Source of the DNA: Prinia subflava
Lineage: Eukaryota; Chordata; Aves; Passeriformes; Cisticolidae
NCBI RefSeq assembly: GCF_021018805.1
Contig: NC_086283.1
Span: forward strand, 59,855,803 to 59,919,802
DNA length: 64,000 nucleotides
Direction of reading: 5' to 3'
Below the pieces are notes generated by a model. It did no database searches. It was given only the letters and a program-made list of their open reading frames with translations, and was not told the DNA's origin. Position 1 is the stretch's first letter. The number at the start of each line of letters is the position of its first letter. This document shows positions 37,091 to 49,506 of this stretch, piece by piece. A program made the position numbers and the translations under genes.

Positions 37091-38300
37091 CAATGCAACA
37101 CAATGGCAAAGACTGGACAATTTTAAGGAAAATTAAAAGAAGATGACAAATGGGACAGATGTTGGGTTTTCTCTGCCACTGGAATGAAGGCATTTTTGTC
37201 ATCTCATCAATAAAAACTTTTTAAGGGAGAAAAGGATATCATCATGGTACCAAGGACTGAAGGCCATAAGAGAGAAAATTCATAAATAGGTGAAACAATG
37301 ATCTATGTGCAGACTTCCTGCCCCCACTGATATTTTGCATCTCTATAAGCAAATAGATATGACAGTATATAAATTAGGAGAAGTTACTACTAGTTGATAA
37401 GTTAGCTCTAAAAAAGTAGCAGAAAAATGTGGTGTACTCTCTTCTGTAGAATTATGTGGAAGGTCCTGTCAATTCTCCCATGGAAACCTCAGTAGATTCT
37501 CACATTGCAGATATTGTAGAATGGAGTCATAGCGCATGGAATATATTAAAAAAGGGAGGGAAGAGAAGATGTGCAAGGATCTATTGATAAAGCATAAATA
37601 AAATCCAGCCCTTCTGCCAAGGGCATTTGTAAGGTGTCCCATCACAGTGCACTGGCATCGGCATCAGTTCCAGGAGCACCTCCATGCACCGGTGCAGAGC
37701 AGTGAAGTTTCAAAGTTGTTCAAAACAGAGAGGAGCCCAGAGCCTTTTAAAATCCACCTACACACAAGCATTTTGATGATGAATAAAGTTATCACAGTCT
37801 AGCTGCAACTGATGTGGTTAGAGCAAACCTCATTACTGAAGGGGGACCGGTGACAGTTAGTGAAGCACCGTGGTGGGGTGCAATGGGGTACCTGGGGAAT
37901 GGACAGGCTGCTCAGAGTAGGCAGTAGGGACCATGGGAGGCTCTTTTCAAGCTGTGTGCTGCTGTGGGACTGACACACAGAAAGGTATCTCCCAATCACC
38001 AGTACTTCTGCTCTGTATGTTTGAATGGAAAGGCCTGTGTTGGCAGCCCTGCTCTGAAGGACTGCCTTACTTTCAGTTACGAGGACCAGGGAATTGTTAT
38101 TCTCCACTCACATCCCTCAGGGATCTCCTCCTCTGACTGATAGCCCTACATGTGTGTGAAGGTGAATATATTATGTAATAAATTATACAGTTTGTGTGCA
38201 GTTGGATCTGGAGCTCTGCATGTTCAGACTGAAGTCCTGCAGTAGGAGATGGTGAATGGAAAGTTTTATTTCATATCTTAAGAGATGACTTTTAAGCAAA

Positions 38301-38373
38301 GGGCCTAATAGGGATTGAACCCCCAACTATGATCTTAATGACACCCTGCTCTAACCAACCGATCCAGTCTCAG
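38301..38373 (-). mobile_element. tRNA-Ile-derived SINE head or tRNA pseudogene
   Basis: Read on the minus strand, the 73 nt have the size and landmarks of a tRNA. The D-arm (B-side of Pol III box A) reads GGTTGGTTAGAGC, as in nuclear tRNA-Ile (AGTTGGTTAGAGCG). The T-arm reads GGGGGTTCAATCCC (box B, as in GGGTTCGATCCC), and the 3' end is GGCC, as in tRNA-Ile. The 5' acceptor strand no longer pairs with it, and the anticodon stem (GGGTG opposite GATCA) is broken with a changed loop, so it cannot be a working tRNA. Passerine genomes carry a SINE with a tRNA-Ile head (TguSINE1, recalled from memory), making a SINE fragment likely. No CR1-like SINE tail is evident downstream on the minus strand, so an isolated tRNA-Ile pseudogene is the alternative. 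Confidence 0.72.
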
Positions 38374-38399
38374 CTGCTCCTCAACATGATCCAGTCTCC
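38361..38399. repeat. GATCCAGTCT direct repeat
   Basis: GATCCAGTCT occurs at 38361-38370 and again at 38390-38399, each followed by a similar CAGCT word. The first copy is the 5' part of the tRNA-Ile-like unit, so the duplication may record the insertion or a slippage event. Confidence 0.6.
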
Positions 38400-41140
38400 A
38401 GCTATGCTACACAAGGGAAAAGTGCCCCCCAAACTGCTTTTAGCTTCTTTCCACCAAGTCTGCTTTCTTGCGTTAAATATCCACACTTTTTTGGATCAAT
38501 GAAACATTTGCACTATCTTTTGGCCTGACCTGTTAAAATTATTTTTCCCTCTGCAAAGTTTTGTGACACCCTCTTCTTCCATGTTGTTGTGGAGAAGGTT
38601 CATGAGCTCCTCATGAAAGTCTGACTTTCCTCGTGTGTCATTTTTCTCTCTGCACAGTACTTTTTGTATTCTTCCTTCTTAGAGTCATCTATTGTAAGGT
38701 TTTTTGGAAACTTATAGTTTGTTCTATGTTTCTCTGTGATTTCTGTCTGTTCTAATAATACATTTCTGTGATAAGGACATGTAGCTGCTCAGCGTTTTGG
38801 CACTGCCTTTCCCTTAAAATCTATCACCGGAAGAGTAAACCACAGAATGTATCATTCACATTCTCAGCAGGTAAGAATAGATTTTAAATTTCTTTTTGTA
38901 CAATTGTTAAAGTACTGTTTACAATTCAGTACTTTGCAATATTTCTTTGTGGTTTTGTAGTGTTTCTTAGAGGGACTTGCTGACTGAAAGAAAAATAATA
39001 ATATGGTGATTGAAACTATCAGTTGGTTTTGGTATCTCAAGATTATTGGATGTTACAAAGTCACAGAATTGCCACTTCACAGCTGGGAATCTGATATTTG
39101 TAAGGGACACAAACATCCTTCCAGCTTGAGACTAACATTTGAACATACACAGGCTGAATTGGGCCAATAAAATAGCCCAGTACTATATGCTTTTGATTTA
39201 GAGGAAAATACACCACTGGATTGGTGCAGGTCTGGTTCTTCTATTTACTTTGAATGAATTAACTAACTTGCAATAAAAAGACAATTTCTTTCTGTGATTA
39301 TTTTTAAGCTCTGCCTGTAATATGTATCAGAAAGATGCAAAAATACCTAAAGATCTCTAAGCAATTTTCATATTTCAAGTCAGTTAAAGCAATTTTAGAT
39401 TCTCTACAGAAGATAAAGCTATAATACATAAATATATATTATTGTATGCAAAATGACGCAAGTACATATCTATTTCCTTCTTCTTTGGCGTAGAAGTGTC
39501 ACAGTCATAATAATCAGACTTTATTTACAGAGCACTTGTAGACCAAGACAACTGGATTTGTCTGGATGTACCTTTTCATTACATTTGTGAAAATTGGAAG
39601 TGCCTCAGCTTTGATTTGTATTTTGTATTACTTGTCAGTTTGTGAAGAAATATCTGTTTTATTTGTGTATTGCAGAAAGCCTTCAGAAGGACTGCACTTC
39701 AGCTGCTTGTTGTGTCTATGGTAAGAAAGCACATGAACATTTTCATGGTGCACTTTCATTTTAAAAAATATAGTATTAACATTTAAAAAAGTATAGTACT
39801 ACCATTTCAGTAATTCTACTTTTTTTTCCCTTTACTTATGGAGATCAAAAAGTACCGTTGCTGCTAAAATTTCAACTTTCTTTCCTTTGTGTTCAATAGT
39901 CTCTAATTTTTACCAAGGAATTATTAAATCATTTACAGAAGTTGTCTACCAAAACCTCCTGAGCTTTGTTATTTTATGTGGCTTCTATTTCATTCCTACT
40001 GCCTATTCCATAAAGAGATTCCAGATGAATTTATTTTCCAGCACTTAATTACCACCAGAGATCAGATGTTTGGCTGATTCATAGAGAAACTTAGAGCCTT
40101 CCTCACAGCTGTGATTTTTCAAGTAGGAACTAGCTTCCTGACTTCACCTTCTTCCCGCTTGTGATCTGATTCTCTTTATGAGTAAGGGCTTCATCTCTCT
40201 TCATTCTTATATGACTGCAAGATTTTTCACTGTAGGTAAGGCTGAGATTTACTTTTTTATATATATATATTTATATATCTATTTGTGTGCATATATTTTT
40301 TATATACACACTGAGAAATTTTTATAAGAATATATTATTGACTTGCATTCTCTATTTTTTTTTACATAACTTTACTTTTCCTTTTAAGGTAGTGTGCTAA
40401 AAAATTATAACAATCCTTATAAGTAACAGTGGCAATATTTTTTCAGAGAATTCATTTTAGCAAAGGGTACTGCTCTCCTTTGCATGGTAACTCTTGAAAG
40501 AGTTGACAAGATAAAATTTTATAACAAACATGTAAAAACCGGCAATTTTTCAACTGTATCCACCTTTTTCCAGCTTCTAATGTTCTTTTCAAATGTTGTT
40601 CAAAGCCGACATTTTGTTGTTGTTAGAAAAGTAAGTAAGCACTGTGTTCTCTCCAAAGGAAATCGGGAGTAAAATGGCTTTTGAAAAGATCGCTGCATGA
40701 ATTGCAGGGTTGTATAATGTGTCCTCTGATCAGAGACCCTGATTATCTTTCAATAATAATGAGCTTTCAAATAATCTGAGCTTTGATAATCTGCAAAGGG
40801 TAATTTGCTCATCAGAAGAATATAGTGCTTCTTCTAAACTTATATACACAGTTATGCAGAAAAGCAAGATATAAACTCTGGAGAACACAGTGAAAGTCAC
40901 AGCAGCATACATTTATTCCACCCCACAGGACAGAAACAGATTGCATCCCTAAACCTCATAGGGTAATATCTAACCCTGTTGCTTTAATGGCTGTCTTCAT
41001 ATCTTATTGGTTTTTACCTTATCGCTGTCGCTCAGGTTTCTCTCCTACCTGTCAGACATTCAAGATTATTCCTAACAAGCTTATACAGGATTCCTGACAG
41101 TACTGTGCAGCTATCGATTTTTTAAAATATCACTTTGCAG
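38374..41140. other. AT-rich non-coding DNA
   Basis: No gene is recognised apart from a possible 45-nt splice-framed segment at 39676-39720. A TA-rich low-complexity tract occupies about 40256-40312. Confidence 0.5.
39676..39720 (+). other. Candidate 45-nt micro-exon
   Basis: The segment is preceded by a T-rich acceptor-like tract ending in TGCAG (39671-39675) and followed by a strong donor-like GTAAGA (39721). It is 45 nt, a multiple of three, and open in all three frames (for example SLQKDCTSAACCVYG in frame 3). Such coincidences do occur by chance in 64 kb, and no flanking exon was found. Confidence 0.15.
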
Positions 41141-41192
41141 GAGGTTTGTTGGTTGGGGTTTGGCTTTTTGGTGCTGCTTTGGGTTTTTTAAG
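41141..41192 (+). repeat. G/T-rich low-complexity tract
   Basis: GAGGTTTGTTGGTTGGGG, then GGTTTGGCTTTTTGG and GGGTTTTTT, is almost free of A and C. It is the opposite-strand counterpart of the A/C-rich tracts elsewhere in the window. Confidence 0.7.
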
Positions 41193-44100
41193 CTGCAACA
41201 GACTTTTCAGACTTCAGCTGAACCATGAGTTAATTACAATTATTATTGTTGATAAGTGAAATAGAGCATAGTTGGAACATCTCAGTCTTCTGTAGGCGGC
41301 ATAAACGGCTTTTGGTCTGGTGATTTTCATATCCAGAAACTCCCGCTTTAAATAAGGGGTGGAGTGCTTTATGGCAGCCTTGCATTTGTTGTAACAAGAA
41401 AAAGACACAAAGCTCTCTTCAACACACAGAATCAGGCATTTAAACACTAGCACTTTTCTTCCTTCATTCAAAGTATTTTTCCTTGTTTTTTTCAAGCACA
41501 AAATAAAGTAAATTAAGAACAATTGTGTGTCCAGTTCCCAAGGAGTCTCAGAGCTTCTTCCTTGAAGAGGCAGCTTAAACTAGACAAATATTTAAAAAAA
41601 GGTTCACAGTCTTACTCTGTATATAAAAATGTCTGGTATTCTCAGAGGCTTATGTTTTTCGCTTTATTCAAGCCAGCAACTGGCAAACCTCTGTGAGTTT
41701 TCTATTGGCTGTAAAGTTTTGTCCTGTCAGAATCTGAAGAATGATTATCTGACATGTCTCCAAATTACATAGATATTCCTGACTCCTGTAGTCTTCCTCT
41801 GTGCTCAACAGTCCTTCCCTAGAATAAATTCAGCATCTCTCCTCCTCTTCTGTCCCTTCACCTCTGTTCCCTCCCATCCAACCCTTTACGGGTCTTCTGT
41901 GTCACACTGTCCCTTCCTGGAAGCATCATCTCTTCACACTGTCATTAGCTGACTTCCTTGTTCCTTTCAAAATTAAGGCCAGAATTATGTTCCCCCTGCT
42001 GCCCATGGAGATTTGCTTTGAGAATGCTGAAGTTTTAGCCAGGAGAATTGTGAGAATGGTGCTTTTTATGGGCCTCATCTGAAACGATGTTTTTCAAGGG
42101 TTTCAGAATCTCAGCACAAATGTTCAGAAAGGAATCAGAAAGCTGGATGTCAGGGACACAAGTTATGGTAGCAGTAGTATTTTGCCCTTCCTACATTTTA
42201 TATAAACACTCTTCCTCCAGTAGGATGTTTTTCATAACCAGACAAATTAAATCTTTATGACACAATAGGAGGTTTTACTTTATCCTTGTTATTTACTGTG
42301 TAACTCAGATGAGATTCCCTTGGTAATATTTCTGATACCCTTTCTCCTCTGTCACTGCAGAAAAAAATATGTGTCTATTGATAGGCATCAGTCAAAAAAA
42401 TTACTTTCTCCGACCTAAAATGGTAACAATTGGACATCGGTGGATTTGTGCATCTAGATGTGAAATCCAAATGTTAAATTAATGTATTAACAATGTTTAT
42501 CATTTTATTACCCTGTAATTATATCATACCTCCTGATTGTTTTTCTTTTCATCCCTGTCTATAAAAGGTAGTTGCCTGAACGTGTTGTGAATGTCTGCAC
42601 TTCTAGTGTTAGTCCTAGTGATGTTTTGCCAGGTTCAGTGGAAGAAAAGGCAGTTGTAGGCGTGGAATTGTTATACTGTAGGATCTATCAGATGGTGAAC
42701 TAGAGACAGCTGGAGACTTGATATGGCCCTGTAGCTATGTTTGGCATCTTTTTTTGCCAAAAGTCTTCGTGGAAGGGGTCATTAAATGCAGTCTTGAATA
42801 GTGGTGGTTGGGAAGTTACAGCAAGGCTAAGCTGTGTGGTGTCAGGAAATTAACTGTTTGCAGTAACACAGGGAGAAAGGAATTGTAAGGGTCTTCTAAA
42901 ATGCAGAGTCCTCTGAGCACTCTGTTGACCAACTTAATGCTGTTGTTCTCTTTCTGTTAGGGAAAAAGACCCCTTTGTATGTATCTATATTTTTTCATCT
43001 TCCTGATCAAAACAGCTCTGCAGAAGTCAGAATATTGGCTAATCACTGACACCTAAAATGAAACATTGTCATTGATCATAGCAAGGGACTCCTTCTGATA
43101 TCTTGGTGACAACAGAGACTGGGCTTGGCTTTGTTCACACCTGTGGTGCAATTGCTACTTTACATTATAAAACTCTACTTCCATGTCATGGAAAACATTT
43201 TGTACTACACACTCCTTATTTGTTAATTTAAACTACCAAAATGCATTTTACTTTTATTTTCTGACTGAAATTAGATACTGATAAATATTAAAATATAGGT
43301 TATTCACTGATTACATTGGATGAGAGTCAGTTCTGTTGATTTTGGACAGCAGTTTCTGCAATGAATGTTGCAAAGAGCTTCAGGAAAACAATCCCATTAT
43401 CCACATGATTTCACAGAGGCAAGGAAGCATTTTGCCATTGCTACCTCTATCTGCTTCAACTGTCTGTGGGATGGAAAATGGGAGAGATATGGCACCCAAA
43501 CAAATCGATGGTAATTTTTAGGAATACAAAGCATTGTTTTCTGCTGAAAATAAGTGCAGGGTAGTTGGGCCAATGAAGTAACAGATGTTCCAAGCTGCAA
43601 GACTTTTAACGATTATTTGTAAGCAATACTTGGCTTTTGAATTCCACCTGATAGTCTCTGAAATGTTTATGGGTAAGTTTTATAACTCATGCTATATAGT
43701 TTATAAAAGATTTGCAAAGCATTGTTCCACCAGATACACTTGCCTTCAATGATGACAGCTGCTTCCAAGTGGGTCATTTAACAGAGCTAGAAGGTAAACC
43801 TCTGAGTTCTAGTTAAAGTAGTATGACCATCCTGAAGCTGGAGGATACTTGGCTTTCTTGATTCTTGATTGAATATGATATTAGAAATCCAGTAGTGGGA
43901 ACTACAAGATAAAAATCCTCCTCTTCAGCTTCAGTTCACTTAAGGGTGTTTTCAAGACCTGGTTAAGTTTTTCTACTAGTGCTCCTGAAACCACGTTATT
44001 ATCAGCTGATTTCTATTTTTAGGGAGCCTATGGCTGTATTTAGTGGAAGATCCTGACTTACTGCAGAACTGGAGAGATTTTTAGCTAGTAACTGGTCATC

Positions 44101-45000
44101 TGATATATTCCCATAAGCCAGAATTGGTGTTGCTTAACTGAAGGAGCTCCAGTTCAAGCTGTCTGTCAGTTTTGGCTTGTTGTAGATGAGAGAGGTCATC
44201 TGCACTCTGCTGGTGACAGAACTGTCACCTCCAATTCTTAACCAACAGTGCTTTTTTCCTGTTACCTTTTTAGGAATTACCTGCTTGAAATTTAGGAATG
44301 TCAGAAATCAGATGTTGAGCATTGGGCAAAACTTCTGTTGAGTAAGTTGACCATGGGTGTAGAGGGCTGGTTAGGAAGGATTGGTAAGCTGGCGCATAAA
44401 CTGCATCAAGGGAGAGGCCACATTTTTTCCTTTTCTTTTACCCTGTGTTCCCCAGACAGTCCATTCGAGTCTCTCTAGCTAAGACAAAATGCAGAGAAAT
44501 ATCGAAATGGGTGTAGCTATTTGTTGTCTACAGAAGGCTCAGCTCTGACCTTCACACAAATGGCAGAGCTGCACAGATCTTAGAGGTGGAATTTCCATTG
44601 CTACCTGTGGGAGTTTTGCCATTCATTTACCAGGAAAGAGAAGTGGTCTGGGCCAGCATGTGAGATTGGTCTGTGTTGGTTCTGTTGACACTGAAGTTCC
44701 TAAAGAGACACAACCATTATGATGGCAAACTGATACTTAACAGTGTACTGTCTGGGCTTGCCTAGATGAGTGATTCACTTGAAATGCTTTTTGCTTTGAG
44801 TCAGTTGTATGGCTTTTGGCACTGAAATGTTTAGCAGAGAGAAACATTTGCTGATTTTGAAGTCTTTTGAACATGCAAGTAATGCATCAGTTTTTGGGGT
44901 CACAAACATAATCTTGGCTTGCTGTGATGGGGCAAATTTTGCACTGTCATCTTAGAGGTGTTCTTCATTCTTTGACCCTGTGTGTAATGAACTTGAGACC

Positions 45001-45026
45001 ATGGTAGATTTAAATGGTAGATTTAA
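45001..45026 (+). repeat. Two-copy 13-bp tandem repeat
   Basis: ATGGTAGATTTAA is repeated exactly in tandem and followed by a partial third copy, ATGGT. Confidence 0.9.
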
Positions 45027-45833
45027 ATGGTGCTCAGGGCTGAGGTTCAGGAAGCTGCTGCCTTGGCACCAGCAGCTACTCTTCCTCTGACAATGTTCCT
45101 GTCAGTAGTGTGGAATTTCTTCTCTTTCCTCTCTTATGGATGTAACTCTTGGTGTCAGATCCATCCACACATTTTGCATGGGAGTTACTGTGTTTGTTCC
45201 CATTGGACTATTCATGTATACTTAGAGAAATTCATGTGGTAAGGGCTCTGAGTCCCTGAAATCCTCTTATAAGGATGGCTACATTACCTTACCAATCAGA
45301 ACAACTTGAGACCTGCCAAGCAGTGTGGCTGATGCACCACTTCTAGATTTTCAAAGCACTGGATTTAGACAGGCTTCCTCCTGAAAAATTAATCAGATAA
45401 AAGAAAATAAACAGATTAAAGAGAATAACATGGTCAGACTTCACTACACAACTAGGGTATTACGGATTTTGGTTGATTCTTTGATCCACCTTCCAATTGC
45501 CATGTTAAATACAATTTATGCTGAGCACTAATATGAGAGATCTCCATTTATTCCTTTGTTGTTTCAAAGTTCAGAATGATTGTTCAATTAGTATCTTGGT
45601 TTGCAGGACTGTATTCATAAAATAGCCACTGTCAGACTTAACATATTAAGGGCAAGAAATGGATCTGTTAATTAAATATGAAGTGTATATGTAAAAGGGG
45701 GCACAATTCTGGTCTTTTCTTTTTTCCAAAACCCAACCCCCAAAGTTCATACAGATTTATGTATAACAATGAGTGGATGAATTAAGGTGAATGAAATACA
45801 TATCTGTAAGCTCATTTAACATGAGTTTATTGC

Positions 45834-45857
45834 AATCCAATTTTTTAAAATTGGATT
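45834..45857. repeat. 11-bp inverted repeat with 2-nt centre
   Basis: AATCCAATTTT (45834-45844) and AAAATTGGATT (45847-45857) are exact reverse complements around TT. The right arm is then partly duplicated downstream (TGGATTTTAAAA words to about 45876). Confidence 0.85.
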
Positions 45858-46671
45858 TTAAAAATGGATTTTAAAATAATGTCATCTGCATCCCAGTTTC
45901 TCAATTTTAAAAATCTTACATAGCATCTTACACTGCAACCACCTTTGCAGTGTAACAAGCAAGAAAGAATCTGCCTTTCAACTCTTACACTCAGAATGTG
46001 ATTCTAGGTCCTGAACTTTGAATTTATTTGCTTGTGAGATTTTACTCATGCAGGAGTCTCGCTTGAATCTAGTAAATGTTTGTCAGCTAAGGATTGTCCT
46101 CGTGCAATCAGATTTTCAGGACTGAAATTTTACTATGTCCCAGGTAAAAAAAAAATAAACAACACAAAAACCAACGAACTTGTTTGAGACCAATTTGCCC
46201 TATAGAGAATGACTGGTTAAAATCACTTCTCCATAAATGAAGAGATACCTCCATAGTCATTAACTAGTGTTTTAAAAAAGTATTTGGGGAGAGGTTGAAG
46301 ACGACAATAACCACTAAACAAAACTATTAATATTTATTGAGAAATTATTACATACTTACATACAGCTTATTTTTTGTTGTTTTAATATTTAGATTGGAAT
46401 GCTGAAAATAGAAAAAAAATTAGAAATATTAATTTTTTACTTTCCTTGAATTGGTTTCACTGGCTTGATAAAACTCATGTTTTAGACACCATGAACAAGA
46501 AGCATGTCTCCCTGTTAAATGTTAAAATATACGAGCACATTTTTTCCATGCATTCAGATCTTGAGCCAAAATTAACTGAAGCCTACATTAAGATTCACAT
46601 TTTCTTGACTGGATTTTTACAGATTTATCAGTGGAGAACATTTTTAGAAGTCTAGCAAATTATGTAAATGG

Positions 46672-46712
46672 AGCCCAAGCTGTGCTACTGTAACTGTAGC
46701 ACAGCTTGGGCT
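46672..46712. repeat. Perfect 17-bp inverted repeat, 7-nt loop
   Basis: The left arm 46672-46688 (AGCCCAAGCTGTGCTAC) and right arm 46696-46712 (GTAGCACAGCTTGGGCT) are exact reverse complements around TGTAACT. A further G-T wobble and a G-C pair could extend the stem. The stem is GC-rich in AT-rich surroundings. It is shorter than a typical animal pre-miRNA stem and has none of the usual mismatches. See the related hairpins at 49458 and 63301. Confidence 0.95.
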
Positions 46713-47852
46713 TCCTGTGTCCCCAGAATCTCCTCAAAAAATGTTTAAGTTGCAGTGCAGAAACATAAAGCTGAAAGTCTCTACAAGAGACTGTACTTCA
46801 GTAAATTTGTGTTAAAAGCCTCCATGGCAGCTGATCACACACTGCTTTGGAAAACTTATTTGACTGATTTCATACAGATTTTTTGTGCTAATGAAGTCAA
46901 TCTCTTCTTTCCCGTCATGGAGAGCAACTGATCACTTCATTAAACACTTCTTTACATAATCTCCCATCTCTGTACTTTTATATTGAAGTTAAACATATCC
47001 ACTCATCTCACTTTTTATTCTATAGGGCTTGTTTTTCCAGTCTGTCACCATTCATATTTTTGGAGTGCAGTGCAATTAATCTCTTTTCCAAGTCCAATTC
47101 AAGAAAGGATAGACCACTAAATCTGTAATGAATATTAGAATAATTAGCTTCCAAGTCTGCTATATACCACTCCTCTGAATAACAACCCAGTATAGGTTTT
47201 TTTCCCTCATTCTTTCCAAGGTTTCTGTGCTGTACTCCATCTCATTTTATACCTGCCTTCTTTTCCTGAGCAAGCGCTTATTATATTAATGCATCAATTT
47301 CAACCAAATCTGACTGAAGAATGCATGAGGATCTGTAGTTCTTAGGAATTTTGTGAAAATTTCTGTCTGAACAGGCAACAGAGAGCTCAGCTACCCTCCT
47401 AGATAGGCTCCTGACAGGGTAGGTGGTTGGCATGTATGCCCTTCCACTCTGTCATTGCAGTCCACATCTGGCTTCCTCTTCCTCTGGCATGTGAGGCAAA
47501 AAAGGGAGCAGAGAGAGAGGGATTTAACAAGCATGAGAGTATATTGCAAATATTTTTAGGAGAAGCAGACTTTTAGATAGCTGCAGGTGTTGATTTGGAA
47601 GAAGCTAAATACAAGTCAATATTTTATTAGTTCCACCACTGACAGCAATTTAGAGGGGAGTTTTTGTTTGTTTTATTTTGCATTTGAATTTGATCATTTG
47701 TTTGCTTGTTGTGCAAAGCTTTGATCTTCTGGCTAATTTTCAGATTGCCATAGACTGTAATTCTTATATGATTTCCTTCAACTGTGCTCCTGGATTCCTA
47801 GTGTTTTATCCCTTCTTCCCAGGTGCAGTTTGCACTTTGAGGTATATACTCT

Positions 47853-47853
<1 letters not shown>
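46713..47853. other. AT-rich non-coding DNA
   Basis: No gene is recognised. The segment ends at a long poly(A) run but carries no AATAAA signal just upstream of it, so a processed retrocopy is not supported. Confidence 0.5.

Positions 47854-47903
<50 letters not shown>
47854..47903 (+). repeat. Poly(A) homopolymer, 50 A
   Basis: An uninterrupted run of 50 A. Avian CR1 elements do not use poly(A) tails, so this is more likely a homopolymer expansion or an assembly-length artefact than a retrotransposon tail. Confidence 0.95.
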
Positions 47904-47906
<3 letters not shown>

Positions 47907-49457
47907 GGGGGTATTACACGGGTAACTGAAATGCAGCATTTAGATGTACTTTATGAGAAGTTTCAGTTGCTGTACATTATAGGACTGAAAAGAAAAATGT
48001 TGCAAAAAGATCATCTTCTTCTACCCTCACTTTTTCCAGGAGGAAATCTGGACATCTTTTCAGCAGCCTGAGTTTACTTTGCCCATACTTTTATAAAATT
48101 TGTACTGAAATATTTAATGCACAGCATTCCTTGCTTACCCCAGAAGTCACGCTTACTGCATGAAAACCCCTCTGAAATATGAATATGTTAGATCAGTCTG
48201 CTGAGACTTCTGTTGCCCTGAGGAGTGTAACCAAGTGAGCAGATAGATAGACTGACATTATTCTCACTGCTTTACTATGATCCCCTTTACCTCCGAGGTT
48301 ACCTGTGCACTTGGAAGTGCCGATGAGGAGTTTCACTTTGTTGTCTGCAAAGGACAGGTTACTAGGATAGAGAATTCCAGCCCACAGTCCTCAATATTTC
48401 CAAAAGGGATGAGATAATTCAAGTGTCAACAGCAAAATAGACTATAAAGTCAACAGTTGCAATAATATCACAGCTTAGTTGATTAGCCTTGACATACATT
48501 AACTGCTGGTTCATGATACTTACATTCTTCCTCATTTTCCACTCTTGCCAATCTGATGCTGTACTCATAATTCAGACAAACTACAACAAATAACAAAACT
48601 GCAACAAATGACAAAAATTGACTAATTCCAGCTGTACATATTAACTTGTGCAAATGCTGTATGCAGCTGCAATATCTGCATTTACAATGCTTATGCAATA
48701 TGCCAGAGTAGACAAAAGGTGCACAGGTGTTTTATTCATGGCTTAATTTTGGAATGATAATAGAACATTTATCTGAGTTTTGGTGATTTTTATGGTAGAA
48801 AATGAAAGCATTTCCTTAAATATTGGCAGGCAAGACATCAGCTGAAGAGCAAAAGAATAATTTTTTATTTTTATGACTTGAAACAGTCCACTTTATTAAA
48901 TTATGTGCTCAGTGTGGTGTGAAAATAGTTGCACTTTTCATGTTCTTTTTAATGTCAAGGATAAATTTTAAGTATGTTACATTGTTAAAGGTGAAGCTCC
49001 AGCTGTTTTTAACAGAGCAAGCATTAGTCTGAAAAAATAACTTTGAAACCAGATATCATTGCACATCCTATCTACCTTGAAAACAAAATTGGGAGTATGT
49101 GAATGGCCAAAGATATCTATCACTGAAAACTAGGTCTTCTACATGTGCAGTGTCACAATAATTTGCAGGATTTTCACTTTACTTGTTAATTATGATGGAT
49201 AGAAGAAGAGGAAAAATATGTGATCACCTAAGACTCATGTAAGTCATCAAAAATCAAAACAGATATTAATATTTTATAAGCAGAATGGGTATGCTGACCC
49301 TTGCTCCCAGGCCCAATTGCCCCTTATACAGGGAGTCACAAGGATGAGAATGTCACCTCTCCTTTATCTAAGTACATGCACATGTATGTACATATGTGTA
49401 TGGATATTTCTTTCTAGATATCATTTTAAATGAAAGCACTAAAACCAGATTTATGGT
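47904..49457. other. AT-rich non-coding DNA
   Basis: No gene or repeat family is recognised. Confidence 0.55.
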
Positions 49458-49506
49458 AAGAGGCTTCTTTATAAGAAGAATTTTTCTTCTTATAAAGAAG
49501 CCTCTT
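49458..49506. repeat. Perfect 23-bp inverted repeat, 3-nt loop
   Basis: The left arm 49458-49480 (starting AAGAGGCTTCTTTATAAG) and right arm 49484-49506 (ending AAAGAAGCCTCTT) are exact reverse complements of 23 nt, separated only by TTT. The arms contain no mismatch, and pairing stops abruptly on the outside. This near-perfect palindrome is the strongest secondary-structure signal in the window. It could fold as a cruciform or, if transcribed, as a tight RNA hairpin. Perfect arms suggest a recent origin, for example by short-range template switching. Confidence 0.97.

Larger units (their letters stand above)
36291..38300. other. Non-coding DNA with GC-richer blocks
   Basis: Blocks at about 36290-36560 and 37620-38140 are richer in G and C than the flanks, without a recognisable protein or repeat. 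They might be solo long terminal repeats or other aged retroelements. Paired hairpins occur at 36801-36850. An A/C-rich tract is at 37040-37090. Confidence 0.45.
41193..46671. other. AT-rich non-coding DNA
   Basis: No gene is recognised over 5.4 kb. It contains a two-copy 13-bp tandem repeat at 45001-45026, an 11-bp inverted repeat at 45834-45857, and an A/C-rich patch at 46146-46182. Confidence 0.55.

Noticed and set aside
39061..39125. Possible minus-strand CR1 tail (TCACAGAATTGCCAC and following)
   Set aside because: Only the first few bases resemble the CR1 tail. The expected TTGGAAGGGACC and GATCATC words are missing or out of order.
46672..46712. MicroRNA precursor
   Set aside because: The stem is 17-19 bp, well short of the roughly 30-bp stem usual for animal pre-miRNA, has no bulges, and no conserved mature sequence is recognised.
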